From Haloarcula salina (lineage in GTDB: Archaea > Halobacteriota > Halobacteria > Halobacteriales > Haloarculaceae), in assembly GCF_010119195.1 (NCBI RefSeq), contig NZ_WRXL01000002.1, forward strand, positions 310,001-374,000: a stretch of 64,000 bases of DNA, given 5' to 3'. Positions 25,143 through 33,809 of the stretch are shown here, piece after piece; positions within the stretch are counted from its first letter, which is position 1; every line of letters starts with the position of its first letter. The position numbers and the translations under genes were made by a program. The notes beneath the pieces were generated by a model. The model was given only the letters and a program-made list of their open reading frames with translations, searched no databases and was not told where the DNA came from.

Positions 25143-25499
25143 ATGCCTGCCCTGCGTGAGGCGCTCCGGGATCTCCCCGACGCCGTGTTCGCGGACGTGC
25201 TCGAATCCGAGGACGCGTACCTGTTCGTGCTGGACCTGCCGGGCGTGACCGCGGAGTCGATCGACGCGACCGTCGAGGGCGGTCGGCTCCGCATCGAAGG
25301 GCAACGGACCAAGGACGCCCCGGGCGAGTTCCGGTTCGTCCGGGAGGACCGCTCGGTGTTTCTCGACGTGGAACTCCCGCTCCCGCCCGACACGACCGGG
25401 CAGGGCGCGGAGGGGACGGTCGAAAACGGCGTCCTCGAACTTCGGCTTCCGAAGGCGACCGCCGCGCCGAGCACGACCATCCCGATCGGCGAGGACTGA
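25143..25499 (+). CDS. Small heat-shock protein, Hsp20/alpha-crystallin family
   Basis: This 118-aa protein is mostly the alpha-crystallin domain: VLESEDAYLFVLDLPGVTAESIDATVEGGRLRIEGQR, VREDRSVFLDVELPLPPDT and AEGTVENGVLELRLPKA. A-x-x-x-n-GVL (GTVENGVLEL) is the signature. A short C-terminal tail with the I-x-I-like TIPIGED follows. It has a minimal N-terminal arm, so oligomers may be smaller than usual. It would hold unfolding proteins under stress. The next gene (UbiB family) begins 18 bases after the stop and probably shares the message. Confidence 0.9.
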   Translation: MPALREALRDLPDAVFADVLESEDAYLFVLDLPGVTAESIDATVEGGRLRIEGQRTKDAPGEFRFVREDRSVFLDVELPLPPDTTGQGAEGTVENGVLELRLPKATAAPSTTIPIGED

Positions 25500-25517
25500 C
25501 ACCGGGGTGCCCAGCCG

Positions 25518-27233
25518 GTGAACGTTCGCGCGTACTGGCGGTTCTTCGTCGTCGCTCGGCAGTTCCTGCCGCTGTTGGTCGCGTACGCCCGGGACCGGAA
25601 GCGGTTCCTCGTCGCCGGATCGCCCCGGCGCGTCACCCCGGAACAGCGCCGCGAGCGCGCCCAGGACCTGCTCGACTCGCTGCTGACGCTCGGGCCGACG
25701 TTCATCAAGCTCGGGCAACTGCTGTCGACGCGGCCGGACATCCTCCCGCCGGAGTACATCGAGGAGTTCTCGAAGCTTCAGGACCGCGTCCCACCGGCGG
25801 ACTGGGCGGACGCGAAGCGAGTCATCGAGGACGAACTCGGGCCCGTCGACGAGCGCTTCGAGGAGTTCGACTCGGACGCGATCAGCGGAGCGTCGCTCGG
25901 GCAGGTGTACCTCGCCGAGATCGACGGCGAGCGGGTCGCCGTGAAGATCCGCCGGCCCAATATCGAGGACCTCGTCGAGGCCGACCTGCGGGTGATTCGC
26001 TGGTCGCTGCCGCTGCTGATGTACTTCATCGACGAGTCGCGGTCGTTCTCGCTGGAGACGCTCGCCGACGAGTTCGCGAAGACCATCCGCGAGGAGATGG
26101 ACTACCAGCGCGAGGCCCGGATGCTCACCGAAATCCGGGAGAACTTCCTCGAGAACGACCGCATCTGCATCCCGAGCGTCGAGGAGTCCCACTCGACGCG
26201 GCGCGTGCTGACGATGGAGTACGTTCCCGGAACGAAGATCAACGACATCGACGACCTCGACGAGCGCGGCGTCGACCGGACCGAACTGGCCCGGACGCTC
26301 CAGCAGGCGTACCTCCAGATGATCATCGACGACGGCGTCTTCCACGCCGACCCCCACCCGGGAAACCTCGCGGTCCAGGGCGACGGCACGCTCGTCTTCT
26401 ACGACTTCGGGATGTCCGGACGGGTCGACCCGTTCGTCCAGGACAAGATCGTCGAGTTCTACGCCGCCGTCGCCGACCAGGACATCGACGCCATCCTCGA
26501 CGCGCTCATCGAGATGGGGACGCTCTCGCCGGAGGCCGACCGGCAGGTGATGGGCGACGTGATGGAGCTCGCCATCGCCGACGCCCGCGGCGAGGACATC
26601 GAGCAGTACCGCGTCCAGCAGATCATCCAGCAGGTCGAGGACACCATCTACGAGTTCCCGCTTCGCCTCCCGTCGAACCTGGCGCTCGTCCTCCGCGTCG
26701 CCACCGTCGTCGAGGGGGTCTGCGTGACGCTCGACCCGGACTTCGACTTCATCGAGGTCGCGACAGACTACCTCCGGAGCGAGGGGTACATCGCGGAGGG
26801 GGCCCGGAACTACCTCGAAGACCGCGCCACCGAGGTCACCGACGCCACGCGCTCGGCCGTTCGCATCCCACCGAAACTGGAGTCGGTCCTCGACAGAGTC
26901 GAGCGCGAGGACCTCACCGTCCGGGCCGATATCGAGGACTCGGACGGCCTGCTCGCGACGATGACCAAGCGGCTCATCCTCGGGATGTTGCTCGCGAGCA
27001 CGCTGTTCTCGACGGTGTACCTCTACGCGCAGGCGACGCTCCCCGTCGTCGCCGTCGGGCTCGTCGGCGTCGCCGCCCTGACCGTGGCGCTGTGGTGGTC
27101 GTTCCGGTCGAAAAAGAGCGTCCGGGCCAAGCCGCAGTTCACCCGTCAGAGCATGCGCGAGCGAGAGCGCGAGAGCGCCACGCTCGACACGAGCTACGCC
27201 GAGGACGGCGAGGACGCCTACGGGAGCGACTGA
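25518..27233 (+). CDS. ABC1/UbiB-family atypical kinase (AarF)
   Basis: The protein is 571 aa from GTG (MNVRAYWRFFVVARQFLPLLV). Signatures of the UbiB family: KxGQ in FIKLGQLLSTRPDILPPEYIEEFSKLQDRVPP (where QDxVPP is diagnostic), the Ala-rich loop as GASLGQVYLA, catalytic Lys in VAVKIRRPNI, HADPHPGNL with the metal-binding DFG in VFYDFGMSGRV, and two C-terminal membrane helices (LILGMLLASTLFSTVYLYAQ and VVAVGLVGVAALTVALWW). In other organisms these proteins support ubiquinone or membrane lipid metabolism. Here the likely role is menaquinone/isoprenoid membrane homeostasis, which is inference. A basic then acidic tail follows the last helix. Confidence 0.93.
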   Translation: MNVRAYWRFFVVARQFLPLLVAYARDRKRFLVAGSPRRVTPEQRRERAQDLLDSLLTLGPTFIKLGQLLSTRPDILPPEYIEEFSKLQDRVPPADWADAKRVIEDELGPVDERFEEFDSDAISGASLGQVYLAEIDGERVAVKIRRPNIEDLVEADLRVIRWSLPLLMYFIDESRSFSLETLADEFAKTIREEMDYQREARMLTEIRENFLENDRICIPSVEESHSTRRVLTMEYVPGTKINDIDDLDERGVDRTELARTLQQAYLQMIIDDGVFHADPHPGNLAVQGDGTLVFYDFGMSGRVDPFVQDKIVEFYAAVADQDIDAILDALIEMGTLSPEADRQVMGDVMELAIADARGEDIEQYRVQQIIQQVEDTIYEFPLRLPSNLALVLRVATVVEGVCVTLDPDFDFIEVATDYLRSEGYIAEGARNYLEDRATEVTDATRSAVRIPPKLESVLDRVEREDLTVRADIEDSDGLLATMTKRLILGMLLASTLFSTVYLYAQATLPVVAVGLVGVAALTVALWWSFRSKKSVRAKPQFTRQSMRERERESATLDTSYAEDGEDAYGSD

Positions 27234-27258
27234 CGGGGCGCCGTCGGTCGCGGGGGCG

Positions 27259-28413
27259 TCAGGACAGGTCGAACAGCTGTGCGGCCTGCTCCATGTCCTT
27301 GTCGCCGCGCCCCGAGAGATTGACGAGGAGCGTCTCGTGGTCGCCCTCCGCGGCCAGTTGTTTCGCCAGCGCGAGCCCGTGGCTCGTCTCCAGCGCGGGG
27401 ATGATCCCCTCGGCCTCGCTGAGTTCGCGGAACGCGTCGAGGGCGTCGTCGTCCGTGACGCCGCGGTACTCCGCGCGGCCGACCGCGCGAAACATGGCGT
27501 GTTCAGGGCCGACGCCGGGGTAGTCGAGGCCGGCCGAGACGGAGTGGACCTCCACGTCGTCGTCGATGACGCGGGTCTTCATCCCGTGGAGCACGTCGTC
27601 GTCGCCCTCGGCCAGCGGCGCGGCGTGGCGCTCGGAGTCGGCTCCCTCGCCGCCGCCCTCGGCCCCGTAGAAGGCCACGTCGTCGTCGCGAAAGGCGTGG
27701 AACAGCCCCATGGCGTTGCTCCCGCCGCCGACGCAGGCGACCGCGGCGTCGGGCAGGTCGCCGGTGCGGTCCTGAAATTGCTCGCGGGCCTCGCGGCCGA
27801 TGACGCTCTGGAAGTCCCGGACCATCCGCGGGAACGGGTCCGGCCCGACGACCGAGCCCACGAGGTAGTGGGTGTCGTCGACGTTCTCGGCGAAGTCCTC
27901 GAGCGCGGCGTCGACGGCGTCGGCGAGGCCCTCGCCCCCGCGGGTCACCTCGTTGACCTCGGCCCCCATCAGGCGCATCCTGAAGACGTTCATCTGCTGG
28001 CGCTCCACGTCCTTCTTGCCCATGTAGATCTCCGTGTCGAGCCCGAGGAGCGCGCCGGCCATCGCCGTGGCCGTCCCGTGCTGGCCTGCACCGGTCTCCG
28101 CGATGAGCCGGGTTCGGCCGGCCTTCTTGGCGAGCAGGGCCTGCCCGAGCGTGTTGTTGATCTTGTGGGCCCCGCCGTGGAGAAGATCCTCGCGCTTGAG
28201 GTAGATCTCCGCGCCCCAGCGCTCGCTCAGGTTCGCCGCGTGGAACAGCGGCGTCGGCCGCCCGGCGAAGTCCTCGAGTAGCGTTCGGAGTTCGGCCCGG
28301 AACGCCTCGTCGTCCTTGTGCTCGTCGTACGCGGTCGCTAGCTGTTCGAGCGGCTCTTCCAGCGGTTCCGGCACGTACCGGCCGCCGTAGCCGTCGAAGT
28401 CTCCGTCCGTCAT
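27259..28413 (-). CDS. trpB: Tryptophan synthase beta chain
   Basis: This 384-aa PLP enzyme joins indole and serine to tryptophan. It starts at MTDGDFDGYGGRYVPEPLEE. The PLP lysine is K84 in GGAHKINNTLGQALLAKKAG, and the catalytic Glu is E106 in LIAETGAGQHGTATA. The glycine-rich phosphate loop is VGGGSNAMG, and GRGDKDM near the end holds the C-terminal serine site. It is TrpB1-type rather than TrpB2. Neither trpA nor other trp genes lie beside it. A TATA-like CTATTAT on the minus strand at about 28442-28436 places the start near the ATG, and the palindromic site A (28472-28489) lies just upstream of that. Confidence 0.97.
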   Translation of the reverse strand: MTDGDFDGYGGRYVPEPLEEPLEQLATAYDEHKDDEAFRAELRTLLEDFAGRPTPLFHAANLSERWGAEIYLKREDLLHGGAHKINNTLGQALLAKKAGRTRLIAETGAGQHGTATAMAGALLGLDTEIYMGKKDVERQQMNVFRMRLMGAEVNEVTRGGEGLADAVDAALEDFAENVDDTHYLVGSVVGPDPFPRMVRDFQSVIGREAREQFQDRTGDLPDAAVACVGGGSNAMGLFHAFRDDDVAFYGAEGGGEGADSERHAAPLAEGDDDVLHGMKTRVIDDDVEVHSVSAGLDYPGVGPEHAMFRAVGRAEYRGVTDDDALDAFRELSEAEGIIPALETSHGLALAKQLAAEGDHETLLVNLSGRGDKDMEQAAQLFDLS

Positions 28414-28471
28414 ACGCCCGCTGTGAACGGCTCCGATAATAGGTGTGTCTACTGTCGCCCGACCGATCCGA

Positions 28472-28489
28472 CTCAAACGTGGTTTTGAG
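28472..28489. promoter_or_regulatory. Palindromic operator candidate, site A
   Basis: CTCAAACGTGGTTTTGAG contains the exact inverted repeat CTCAAA ... TTTGAG with a 6-base spacer. It lies between divergent trpB and the subtilisin-like gene, about 59 bases from the trpB start and 109 bases from the protease start. It shares 14 of 18 positions with site B and is related to site C, so a common regulator is likely. Confidence 0.55.
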
Positions 28490-28597
28490 CGTGCCGTACT
28501 GATTAGGGGCTGGCGGTCGAGGCGACGTGCATGTCGAGCCGAGCGGTCGCCCGCCGTCTGTCGGTCGTGAGCCGCGGGCTTCGGGCGGTGAGCGCCG

Positions 28598-29899
28598 ATG
28601 CGTGAACGGAGCGCGCTGGTCGCCGCGTCGCTGGCGGTGCTGGCGCTCACCGCCGGAATCGGCGCGCTGGCGACGACGTCGCTCGACGATCCGGACGCCT
28701 CGCCCTCGAGCGCAGGTCGATCGAGCGCCGACGGTGCGTCCAGCGGGCGATTCGCGGCCCTCCACGCCGCCGGCGTCACCGGCGAGAACGTCTCCGTCGG
28801 CGTCGTCGATCCGACCGGATTCGACGTCCGCCGTGGGGGTCTTCGGCCGCACGTCGCCGAGACGCGCGCGTTCGGGACCAGAGGGCTACGCGCCGGCGAC
28901 GACGACCACGGAACGGCCGCGGCGCGGGTGCTCGCCCGGACTGCCCCGGACGCCAATCTCTACCTCGCGCGCGTCGACGGCGTCGACAGCTACCGGCGCG
29001 CGGTCGACTGGCTCCTCGCCGAAGGAGTCGACGTGATCGTCGCGCCGGTCGCGTTCTACGGCCAGCCCGGCGACGGGACCGGGCCGGTCGCCAGGGCGAC
29101 GACGCGGGCCGCGAACGAGGGGGTGCTGTTCGTCGCGCCGACGGGGAACCTCGCCGAGTCCCACTGGTCGGGGCGCTACGATGGCGAGACCGCGGCGAAC
29201 GGGACGGTGCTGTTCGCGAACGACAGCCGCCGGAACTTCGTCCGCGGCGACACCGAGATGACCGTCTGGCTCTCCTGGGGCCGGGAGGGGCGGAACGAGG
29301 ACTACACCGCCGAACTGTACCGGACAAACGGCACCGTCTCCCGGCTCGTCGCCCGCTCACAGCCGTACCGCGCCGACGCGGTCCCGAACGAGCGCATCGT
29401 CGCCGACGTGGAGCCGGGGCGCTACTACCTCGTCGTTCACGGGCCGAGCGAGCCGACGGGGACCCGCGTGCGGCTGGTGTCGCCGACCCACGAGTTCCAG
29501 CACGCGGTCGCCGACGGGAGCGTCGTCGCGCCGGGGACCGCCCGCGGCGCGGTCACCGTCGGGGCCTACAACACCCGCGTCGATCGGGTCGAACCGTACA
29601 GTTCGCGCGGGCCGACGGCCGACGGGCGGACGGGTGTCGACCTCGTCGCGCCCGACCGTCGCTTCGCCGACGCGTCGTCGTCCGAGTTCGTCGGTTCCTC
29701 AGCCGCGGTCCCCTACGTCGGCGGGACCGCCGCGCTGTTGCTGGACGCCGACCCGACGCTGTCGCCGCGGCGGGCTGCGCTCCTGCTCGAACTCACGGCC
29801 CGAGACGTCGGCCGACCGGGTATCGACGCCGCGACCGGTCACGGCGAGGTGGCACCGGACCGCGCCGTCCGGGCCGCGACCAACGAGTCGGCGACTTAA
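28598..29899 (+). CDS. Secreted/membrane-anchored subtilisin-like serine protease (S8)
   Basis: The protein is 433 aa. An N-terminal signal or anchor (RSALVAASLAVLALTAGIGALA) is followed by a subtilase domain with the catalytic Asp at residue 71 (VGVVDPTGFDV), His at 104 (DDDHGTAAAR) and Ser at 368 in VGSSAAVPYVGGTAALL, a variant of GTSMAAPHVAG. The oxyanion Asn is probably in VAPTGNLA. A roughly 150-residue beta-rich insertion with WLSWGREGRNEDYTAELYRT and VADVEPGRYYLVVHGPSEP lies between Asn and Ser and resembles the pre-peptidase (PPC) type of domain. No clear pro-domain is visible, as the signal is followed by only about 25 residues before the catalytic part. The stop codon lies inside operator site B. 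Confidence 0.85.
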   Translation: MRERSALVAASLAVLALTAGIGALATTSLDDPDASPSSAGRSSADGASSGRFAALHAAGVTGENVSVGVVDPTGFDVRRGGLRPHVAETRAFGTRGLRAGDDDHGTAAARVLARTAPDANLYLARVDGVDSYRRAVDWLLAEGVDVIVAPVAFYGQPGDGTGPVARATTRAANEGVLFVAPTGNLAESHWSGRYDGETAANGTVLFANDSRRNFVRGDTEMTVWLSWGREGRNEDYTAELYRTNGTVSRLVARSQPYRADAVPNERIVADVEPGRYYLVVHGPSEPTGTRVRLVSPTHEFQHAVADGSVVAPGTARGAVTVGAYNTRVDRVEPYSSRGPTADGRTGVDLVAPDRRFADASSSEFVGSSAAVPYVGGTAALLLDADPTLSPRRAALLLELTARDVGRPGIDAATGHGEVAPDRAVRAATNESAT

Positions 29900-29912
29900 A
29901 TCTCGTTTTGAG
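29895..29912. promoter_or_regulatory. Palindrome-like operator candidate, site B
   Basis: CTTAAATCTCGTTTTGAG matches site A at 14 of 18 positions. It overlaps the stop codon of the protease gene and ends 52 bases before the ATG of the HTH-membrane regulator. Its TTAAAT core is also a possible TATA box for that gene. This suggests autoregulation of the regulator. Confidence 0.5.
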
Positions 29913-29964
29913 CCTGCGACAGGGTTTTGCTGTCCGCCCCGTCAGGCGTGAGTGACGACGATCT

Positions 29965-30576
29965 ATGTCTGGCCTCATCGAGTCCCTCCAGGATCGCTCG
30001 GCGACCGCGGACGAAGACCCGCGCGTGCTCGACGTGGCGGAGACGGAGACGGACGCCGTGCTCGACGCGCTCGCCTCTGACACCGGTCGGTCGCTGTTTC
30101 GGACCCTCTTCGACCAGCCGGGGACCGCCTCGGAGATCGCCGAGCGCTGTGACACCTCCGTCCAGAACGCCCACTACCACCTCTCGAACCTCGAATCGGC
30201 GGACCTCGTCGAACCGATCGACACGATATACTCCGAGAAGGGCAACGAGATGACGGTGTACGGCCCGGCCAACGATCCCATCGTGCTGGTCGGCGACAGC
30301 GACCTGGGGCCGCGGGTCGAGCAGTCGCTGACCGACGTGCTCGCGGGCCTCGGCCTCCTCGGCGTCGCCAGCCTGTTCGTCCAGTGGGGGGCCGAGCGGC
30401 TGGCCGCGTCCGCCCGTGGCACGAGCGTCCTCGCGCCCGCCAGCCCGAACGCGGGGCCGGTACAGCCGACCGGGACGCTCGCGCACCTCGTCTTCGAGGT
30501 GGTCGAGCCCGGCGTGCTCTTCTTCTGTGGCTGTCTCGCGATCCTCGGCCTGGTCGCGCTGGCGACGGACGCGTAA
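29965..30576 (+). CDS. Membrane-anchored winged-helix regulator (ArsR-like HTH + two helices)
   Basis: The protein is 203 aa. Residues about 25-95 form a winged helix of ArsR/TrmB type: ETDAVLDALASDTGRSLFRTLFDQPGTASEIAERCDTSVQNAHYHLSNLESADLVEPIDTIYSEKGNEMTVYGPAN, with helix 3 SVQNAHYHLSNL and the wing TIYSEKGNEMTVYGP. After a linker come two hydrophobic helices (VEQSLTDVLAGLGLLGVASLFVQWG and LFFCGCLAILGLVALATDA), so the DNA-binding part is held at the inner face. It sits between the protease and the divergent-facing surface protein, which carries a related operator. It probably controls both and itself; this is inference from shared sites. Confidence 0.85.
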   Translation: MSGLIESLQDRSATADEDPRVLDVAETETDAVLDALASDTGRSLFRTLFDQPGTASEIAERCDTSVQNAHYHLSNLESADLVEPIDTIYSEKGNEMTVYGPANDPIVLVGDSDLGPRVEQSLTDVLAGLGLLGVASLFVQWGAERLAASARGTSVLAPASPNAGPVQPTGTLAHLVFEVVEPGVLFFCGCLAILGLVALATDA

Positions 30577-30611
30577 AAACCGGGGCTCTTCGGTCGAGAA
30601 GCGGCCTGCGC

Positions 30612-31967
30612 TCAGCCGCGAATCGCTCGCAAGACGACGGCGATTCCGGCGATGCCCACGAGGCCGCCGAGGGCGAGAACGCCGGCACCGGAACCGAGCG
30701 CGCTCCGCTGTCCCACCGGGTCGTCGCCGCCCGTCACGGAGGCGGTCGTCGACTCGCCAGACTGTGAGGCCGTCTCGTTCCTGGCGGTGACGACGAGCGT
30801 CCCGATCTCGTCGGGTTCGCCGTCGATTTCCGACCCGCGATACAGCGTGAGGTCGTAGTTCCCGGCGTCGAGTCGGCTATCCAGCGCGACCTCTGACCCG
30901 GGCCGCACCGAGACGGCGTCGGCGTCCGCCGCCGTCGAGAGCGTCGCGCCCTCGCGGCCGGCCGACGTCGCGTCGAACCGCACGACTGCGCGACCGTCAC
31001 CGTTTCCGTCTCGGACGGTCGCGTTGATCTCGTAGCCCGAGTCGGGACTGCCGATAGAGAGTGACACGGCGTCCGCGTCGGCCAGTACGATCGGGACCTC
31101 GGCGGTCGCGCTCTGTCCGGTCCGGACGACTGCGCGCTCGAACCCGAACTCCCCGGCCTCTTCGACGACGTACTCCCCGTCAGTCGCGCCGTCGTCCACT
31201 ATCTGAAGTGTTCCCGCGACATCGGGACTCCCGCCGGTATCCGTCCCGTCGAACAGTCGGTATTCGTAGGCCGCGGGGTCGAGCGGCGACGAGAGGGTGG
31301 GTTCGGGACGGGTGACCGAGACCGAGTCGCCGTCGTCGGCCGCCGTGAGCGTCGGGGCGTCGGTCCCGGCGCTCGTCGTGTTGAACAGGACCAGCACCTC
31401 GCCGTCGTCGTCGCCGTCAGTGACGGTCGCGTTGATCACGTAGTTGACCTCCGGACCACCGACGGAGAGCGTCCGCGTTTCGTCACCGTCCATCGGAACG
31501 GGGATCTCGGCCGTCCCGCCCTGTTCGACCGTGACGACGGTCGGGTCGCTCGCGGCCTCCGAGGGCGTCGGCGTCTCCGGAATCGGGTCGGTACAGTCGT
31601 CTTCGCACGCGCGGACCGTCCCGCTCCGGTTGGCTAGCTCGGTCCCGTCGGCGTGGACGGCGAGTTCGTAGCTCGTGTTCGCCGGGACGGCGGAGAGGCC
31701 GAGCACGGCGGCGAATGCTCCGTCGTCCTGTACCTCGGTGTGTGACTGATAGAGGAACGGGGTCTCGGGCTCAGTCGACTGGATCCGGACCGTCACTTCC
31801 GTTCCGGGCTCGACGGTGGTCTCTCCGGTCACCACCTGCTGCTGGGCGGCCACGAGCGGGAAGCTGTCCTCGTCGAACGAGGTCTGTTGCTCGGCCGCGG
31901 CCGGGAGCGTTCCGACGGCGGCGGCTCCGAGGACGAGGGCAACGAGCGCGAGCGAGCGCGCGCTCAC
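30612..31967 (-). CDS. Secreted surface protein with two tandem BGTF-like domains and C-terminal membrane anchor
   Basis: The protein is about 451 aa from a GTG (MSARSLALVALVLGAAAVGTLPAAAEQ); starts at 32024 (GTG) and 32087 (ATG) are in frame but would extend before the signal peptide. After the signal, a beta-rich region (VEPGTEVTVRIQSTEPETPFLYQSHTEVQDDG...) precedes two similar units. The first contains VEQGGTAEIPVPMDGDETRTLSVGGPEVNYVINATVTDGDDDGEVLVLFNTTSAG. The second contains VRTGQSATAEVPIVLADADAVSLSIGSPDSGYEINATVRDGNGDGRAVVRFDATSAG. These resemble DUF7827/BGTF surface domains. A final helix (GVLALGGLVGIAGIAVVLRAIRG) anchors it. Many N-x-T sequons suggest N-glycosylation. Operator site C lies upstream. 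Confidence 0.85.
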   Translation of the reverse strand: MSARSLALVALVLGAAAVGTLPAAAEQQTSFDEDSFPLVAAQQQVVTGETTVEPGTEVTVRIQSTEPETPFLYQSHTEVQDDGAFAAVLGLSAVPANTSYELAVHADGTELANRSGTVRACEDDCTDPIPETPTPSEAASDPTVVTVEQGGTAEIPVPMDGDETRTLSVGGPEVNYVINATVTDGDDDGEVLVLFNTTSAGTDAPTLTAADDGDSVSVTRPEPTLSSPLDPAAYEYRLFDGTDTGGSPDVAGTLQIVDDGATDGEYVVEEAGEFGFERAVVRTGQSATAEVPIVLADADAVSLSIGSPDSGYEINATVRDGNGDGRAVVRFDATSAGREGATLSTAADADAVSVRPGSEVALDSRLDAGNYDLTLYRGSEIDGEPDEIGTLVVTARNETASQSGESTTASVTGGDDPVGQRSALGSGAGVLALGGLVGIAGIAVVLRAIRG

Positions 31968-32378
31968 GGCACCACCCCCACGGAACGCGGGAGCGGTCGG
32001 TGTCTGTGCGGCGGTGTTACCCACGGAGATACCGCGGATGGAGGGCACTTCGCTGGCATGCGGGCGAACGTTCGCCTCGGGACCCAAAACGCGCTCCGAT
32101 AGCTTAAATCCAGTTTGAAACCGACGGCGCTGTCTCCCTCGTCACGGGTCTGTGGGACCTGCGACGACCGTCGAAGACCCTCCATTTTCGGGCCACTGCG
32201 GGCATCGGGCGGTCTGATTCCCCGGGCGTGCGGTGAATACATCCGGAACGTTCAGTATTCAGTGTCCTATATGAGGGGGTATGAGCGAAGTGGCCAGCGA
32301 CGACGTGGTGGGGCCACCGGTCCCGACATCCCGTTCCGGCGAGGCGACGACCGGACAGTCCCGCGCGGAGGCGAGGCG
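31968..32378. other. 411-bp divergent intergenic region with site C and a possible upstream ORF
   Basis: This separates the leftward surface-protein gene from the rightward sulfatase-like gene. It holds operator site C (32103-32120), a TATA-like CCTATATG at 32266-32273 for the rightward message, and a 33-codon ORF (32281-32382) coupled to the sulfatase-like start. Nothing else is evident. Confidence 0.4.
32103..32120. promoter_or_regulatory. Operator candidate, site C
   Basis: On the minus strand the site reads TTTCAAACTGGATTTAAG. Aligned without gaps to the minus-strand forms of site B (CTCAAAACGAGATTTAAG) it matches 13 of 18 positions; A matches B at 14. The ATTTAAG half doubles as a TATA box for the leftward surface-protein gene, so a bound protein would block or reposition TBP. 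Confidence 0.5.
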
Positions 32379-32382
32379 ATGA
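32281..32382 (+). CDS. Possible 33-codon ORF coupled to the sulfatase-like gene
   Basis: The ORF starts with ATG (MSEVASDDVVGPPVPTSRSG) and ends with a TGA that overlaps the sulfatase ATG as ATGA. That is the arrangement used for translational coupling in haloarchaea. The peptide is acidic at first, then Ser/Thr/Arg-rich, and has no recognisable domain. If the TATA-like CCTATATG at 32266-32273 is the promoter, its start would lie near 32297, inside this ORF, which argues against translation from this ATG. Low confidence. Confidence 0.25.
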   Translation: MSEVASDDVVGPPVPTSRSGEATTGQSRAEARR

Positions 32383-33803
32383 CAGGCTCGCCGGCGACGA
32401 ACAGCGTGGTGTTGATCACCGTCGACTCGCTGCGGGCGGACGCGCTGGGCGGGACGGACAGTCCGTCACCGGTGCTGGACTCTCTGGCCGAGGACGGCGT
32501 CGTGTTCGAAAACGCCGTCGCGCAGGGGAACTGGACGCCGTTCTCGTTCCCGAGCATCCACGGTTCCAGGCCGGTGTTCACAGAGAGCGACGACATCGGC
32601 CTGGCGTCGACGCCGACGCTCGCCGAGCGGCTGTCCGAGGCGGGCATCGAGACGGCGGGATTCAACGCCGCGAACGGCTTCCTCACGGACCACTGGGGCT
32701 ACGACCGGGGGTTCGACGAGTTCGAGCCGTTCGTCGAGAGCGGCGGCTACAGCAAGTACCTCGCCGCCCACCCGACCGTGCAGGCGTGGGTCCAACTGGG
32801 CGCGTCGCCGTTCAAGCGCGCCGCGACGTTCCTTCGCGGCGGGTCCGACGAACGCCCTTTCGCCGACGTGTCGCGGATGGGCGACCTCGAAGAGCGCGCG
32901 ACGACGTTCCTCGAAGGGACGGACGGCCCGTTCTTCCTCTGGGTCCACTACATGGACACGCACACGCCGTACGTCCCCGCTCCGCGGCACATCCGCGAGG
33001 TCTCGGACAACCACTTCGGCGTCCTGCGGATGCTGGGGTCGCACATCCGGACCGGTCTGGGCTGGGAGGTCGACGAGCGGACGCTGGAGACGCTGCGCAC
33101 GCTGTACGAGGCGACGGTCCGGCAGGTCGACGCGAGCGTCGGTCGCCTGCTGGAGACGCTCGATACCGAGGGCCACGCCGACGACACGGCCGTCGTCGTC
33201 GCCGGCGACCACGGCGAGGAGTTCCTCAACCACGGCCACCTCGCGCACTACCCGAAACTCTACCGCGAACTCGTCGACGTGCCCTACATCGTCTCGACGC
33301 CGGACGGCGACCGCCGGCGGGTCGAGACGCCGGTCGGCCTCGACACGATCCCGCCGACCGTCTGTGACCTGCTGTCGCTCTCCCCCGCGGACGAGTGGGA
33401 CGGCGAGTCCGTCGCGCCGGCCGTCAGCGGCGAGGCAATCGCGGACCGCGGTCCCATCGTCTCGGCGGCGGTCCGGGGCGAGAGCGTGACCAGCCAGCCG
33501 ATTCCGCGGAGTCGGACCGACGGCGAACTCCTCCTGAGCGCGCGTGACGAGCGCTACACGTACATCGAGTTCACCGACTCGGGCCGGCGAGAACTGTACG
33601 ACCGGGCGAACGATCCCGGCGAACAGGAGGACCTCTGTGCCGACGCGACCGACGCGGATCCGCCCGAGACGGTGCTCGACAGGCTCTCGTCGGCCGTTTC
33701 CGACCACCTCGACGCGCTCGACGAGCAGACGGGCTCGAACGGGACGAGCGCCGACACGTCCGAGGAGATAACAGCACGACTAAAGGCGCTCGGTTATCAG
33801 TAG
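32379..33803 (+). CDS. Sulfatase-like hydrolase/transferase (alkaline phosphatase superfamily)
   Basis: This 474-aa protein has the metal-binding framework of sulfatases and phosphoglycerol transferases. D16 sits in ITVDSLRADAL, followed by VFENAVAQGNWTPFSFPSIHGSR, FFLWVHYMDTHTPYVP, VVVAGDHGEEFLNHGHLAHYP (metal His/Asp) and YDRANDPGEQEDL. The nucleophile position carries a Thr (T53 in NWTPFS), not the Cys/Ser-x-Pro-x-Arg needed for formylglycine. It is therefore probably a phosphoester/phosphoglycerol-type transferase or hydrolase rather than a true sulfatase. No membrane helix is seen. The GtrA gene starts 6 bases after the stop, suggesting a joint role in envelope or surface glycan modification. 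Confidence 0.88.
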   Translation: MTGSPATNSVVLITVDSLRADALGGTDSPSPVLDSLAEDGVVFENAVAQGNWTPFSFPSIHGSRPVFTESDDIGLASTPTLAERLSEAGIETAGFNAANGFLTDHWGYDRGFDEFEPFVESGGYSKYLAAHPTVQAWVQLGASPFKRAATFLRGGSDERPFADVSRMGDLEERATTFLEGTDGPFFLWVHYMDTHTPYVPAPRHIREVSDNHFGVLRMLGSHIRTGLGWEVDERTLETLRTLYEATVRQVDASVGRLLETLDTEGHADDTAVVVAGDHGEEFLNHGHLAHYPKLYRELVDVPYIVSTPDGDRRRVETPVGLDTIPPTVCDLLSLSPADEWDGESVAPAVSGEAIADRGPIVSAAVRGESVTSQPIPRSRTDGELLLSARDERYTYIEFTDSGRRELYDRANDPGEQEDLCADATDADPPETVLDRLSSAVSDHLDALDEQTGSNGTSADTSEEITARLKALGYQ

Positions 33804-33809
33804 CGACGT

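Noticed and set aside
28414-28597. A trp attenuator or leader peptide before trpB
   Set aside because: The TATA-like element lies so close to the ATG that no leader would exist, and no Trp-rich reading is seen.
32379-33803. Calling the enzyme a formylglycine sulfatase
   Set aside because: The required Cys/Ser-x-Pro-x-Arg sequence is absent; Thr stands in its place.
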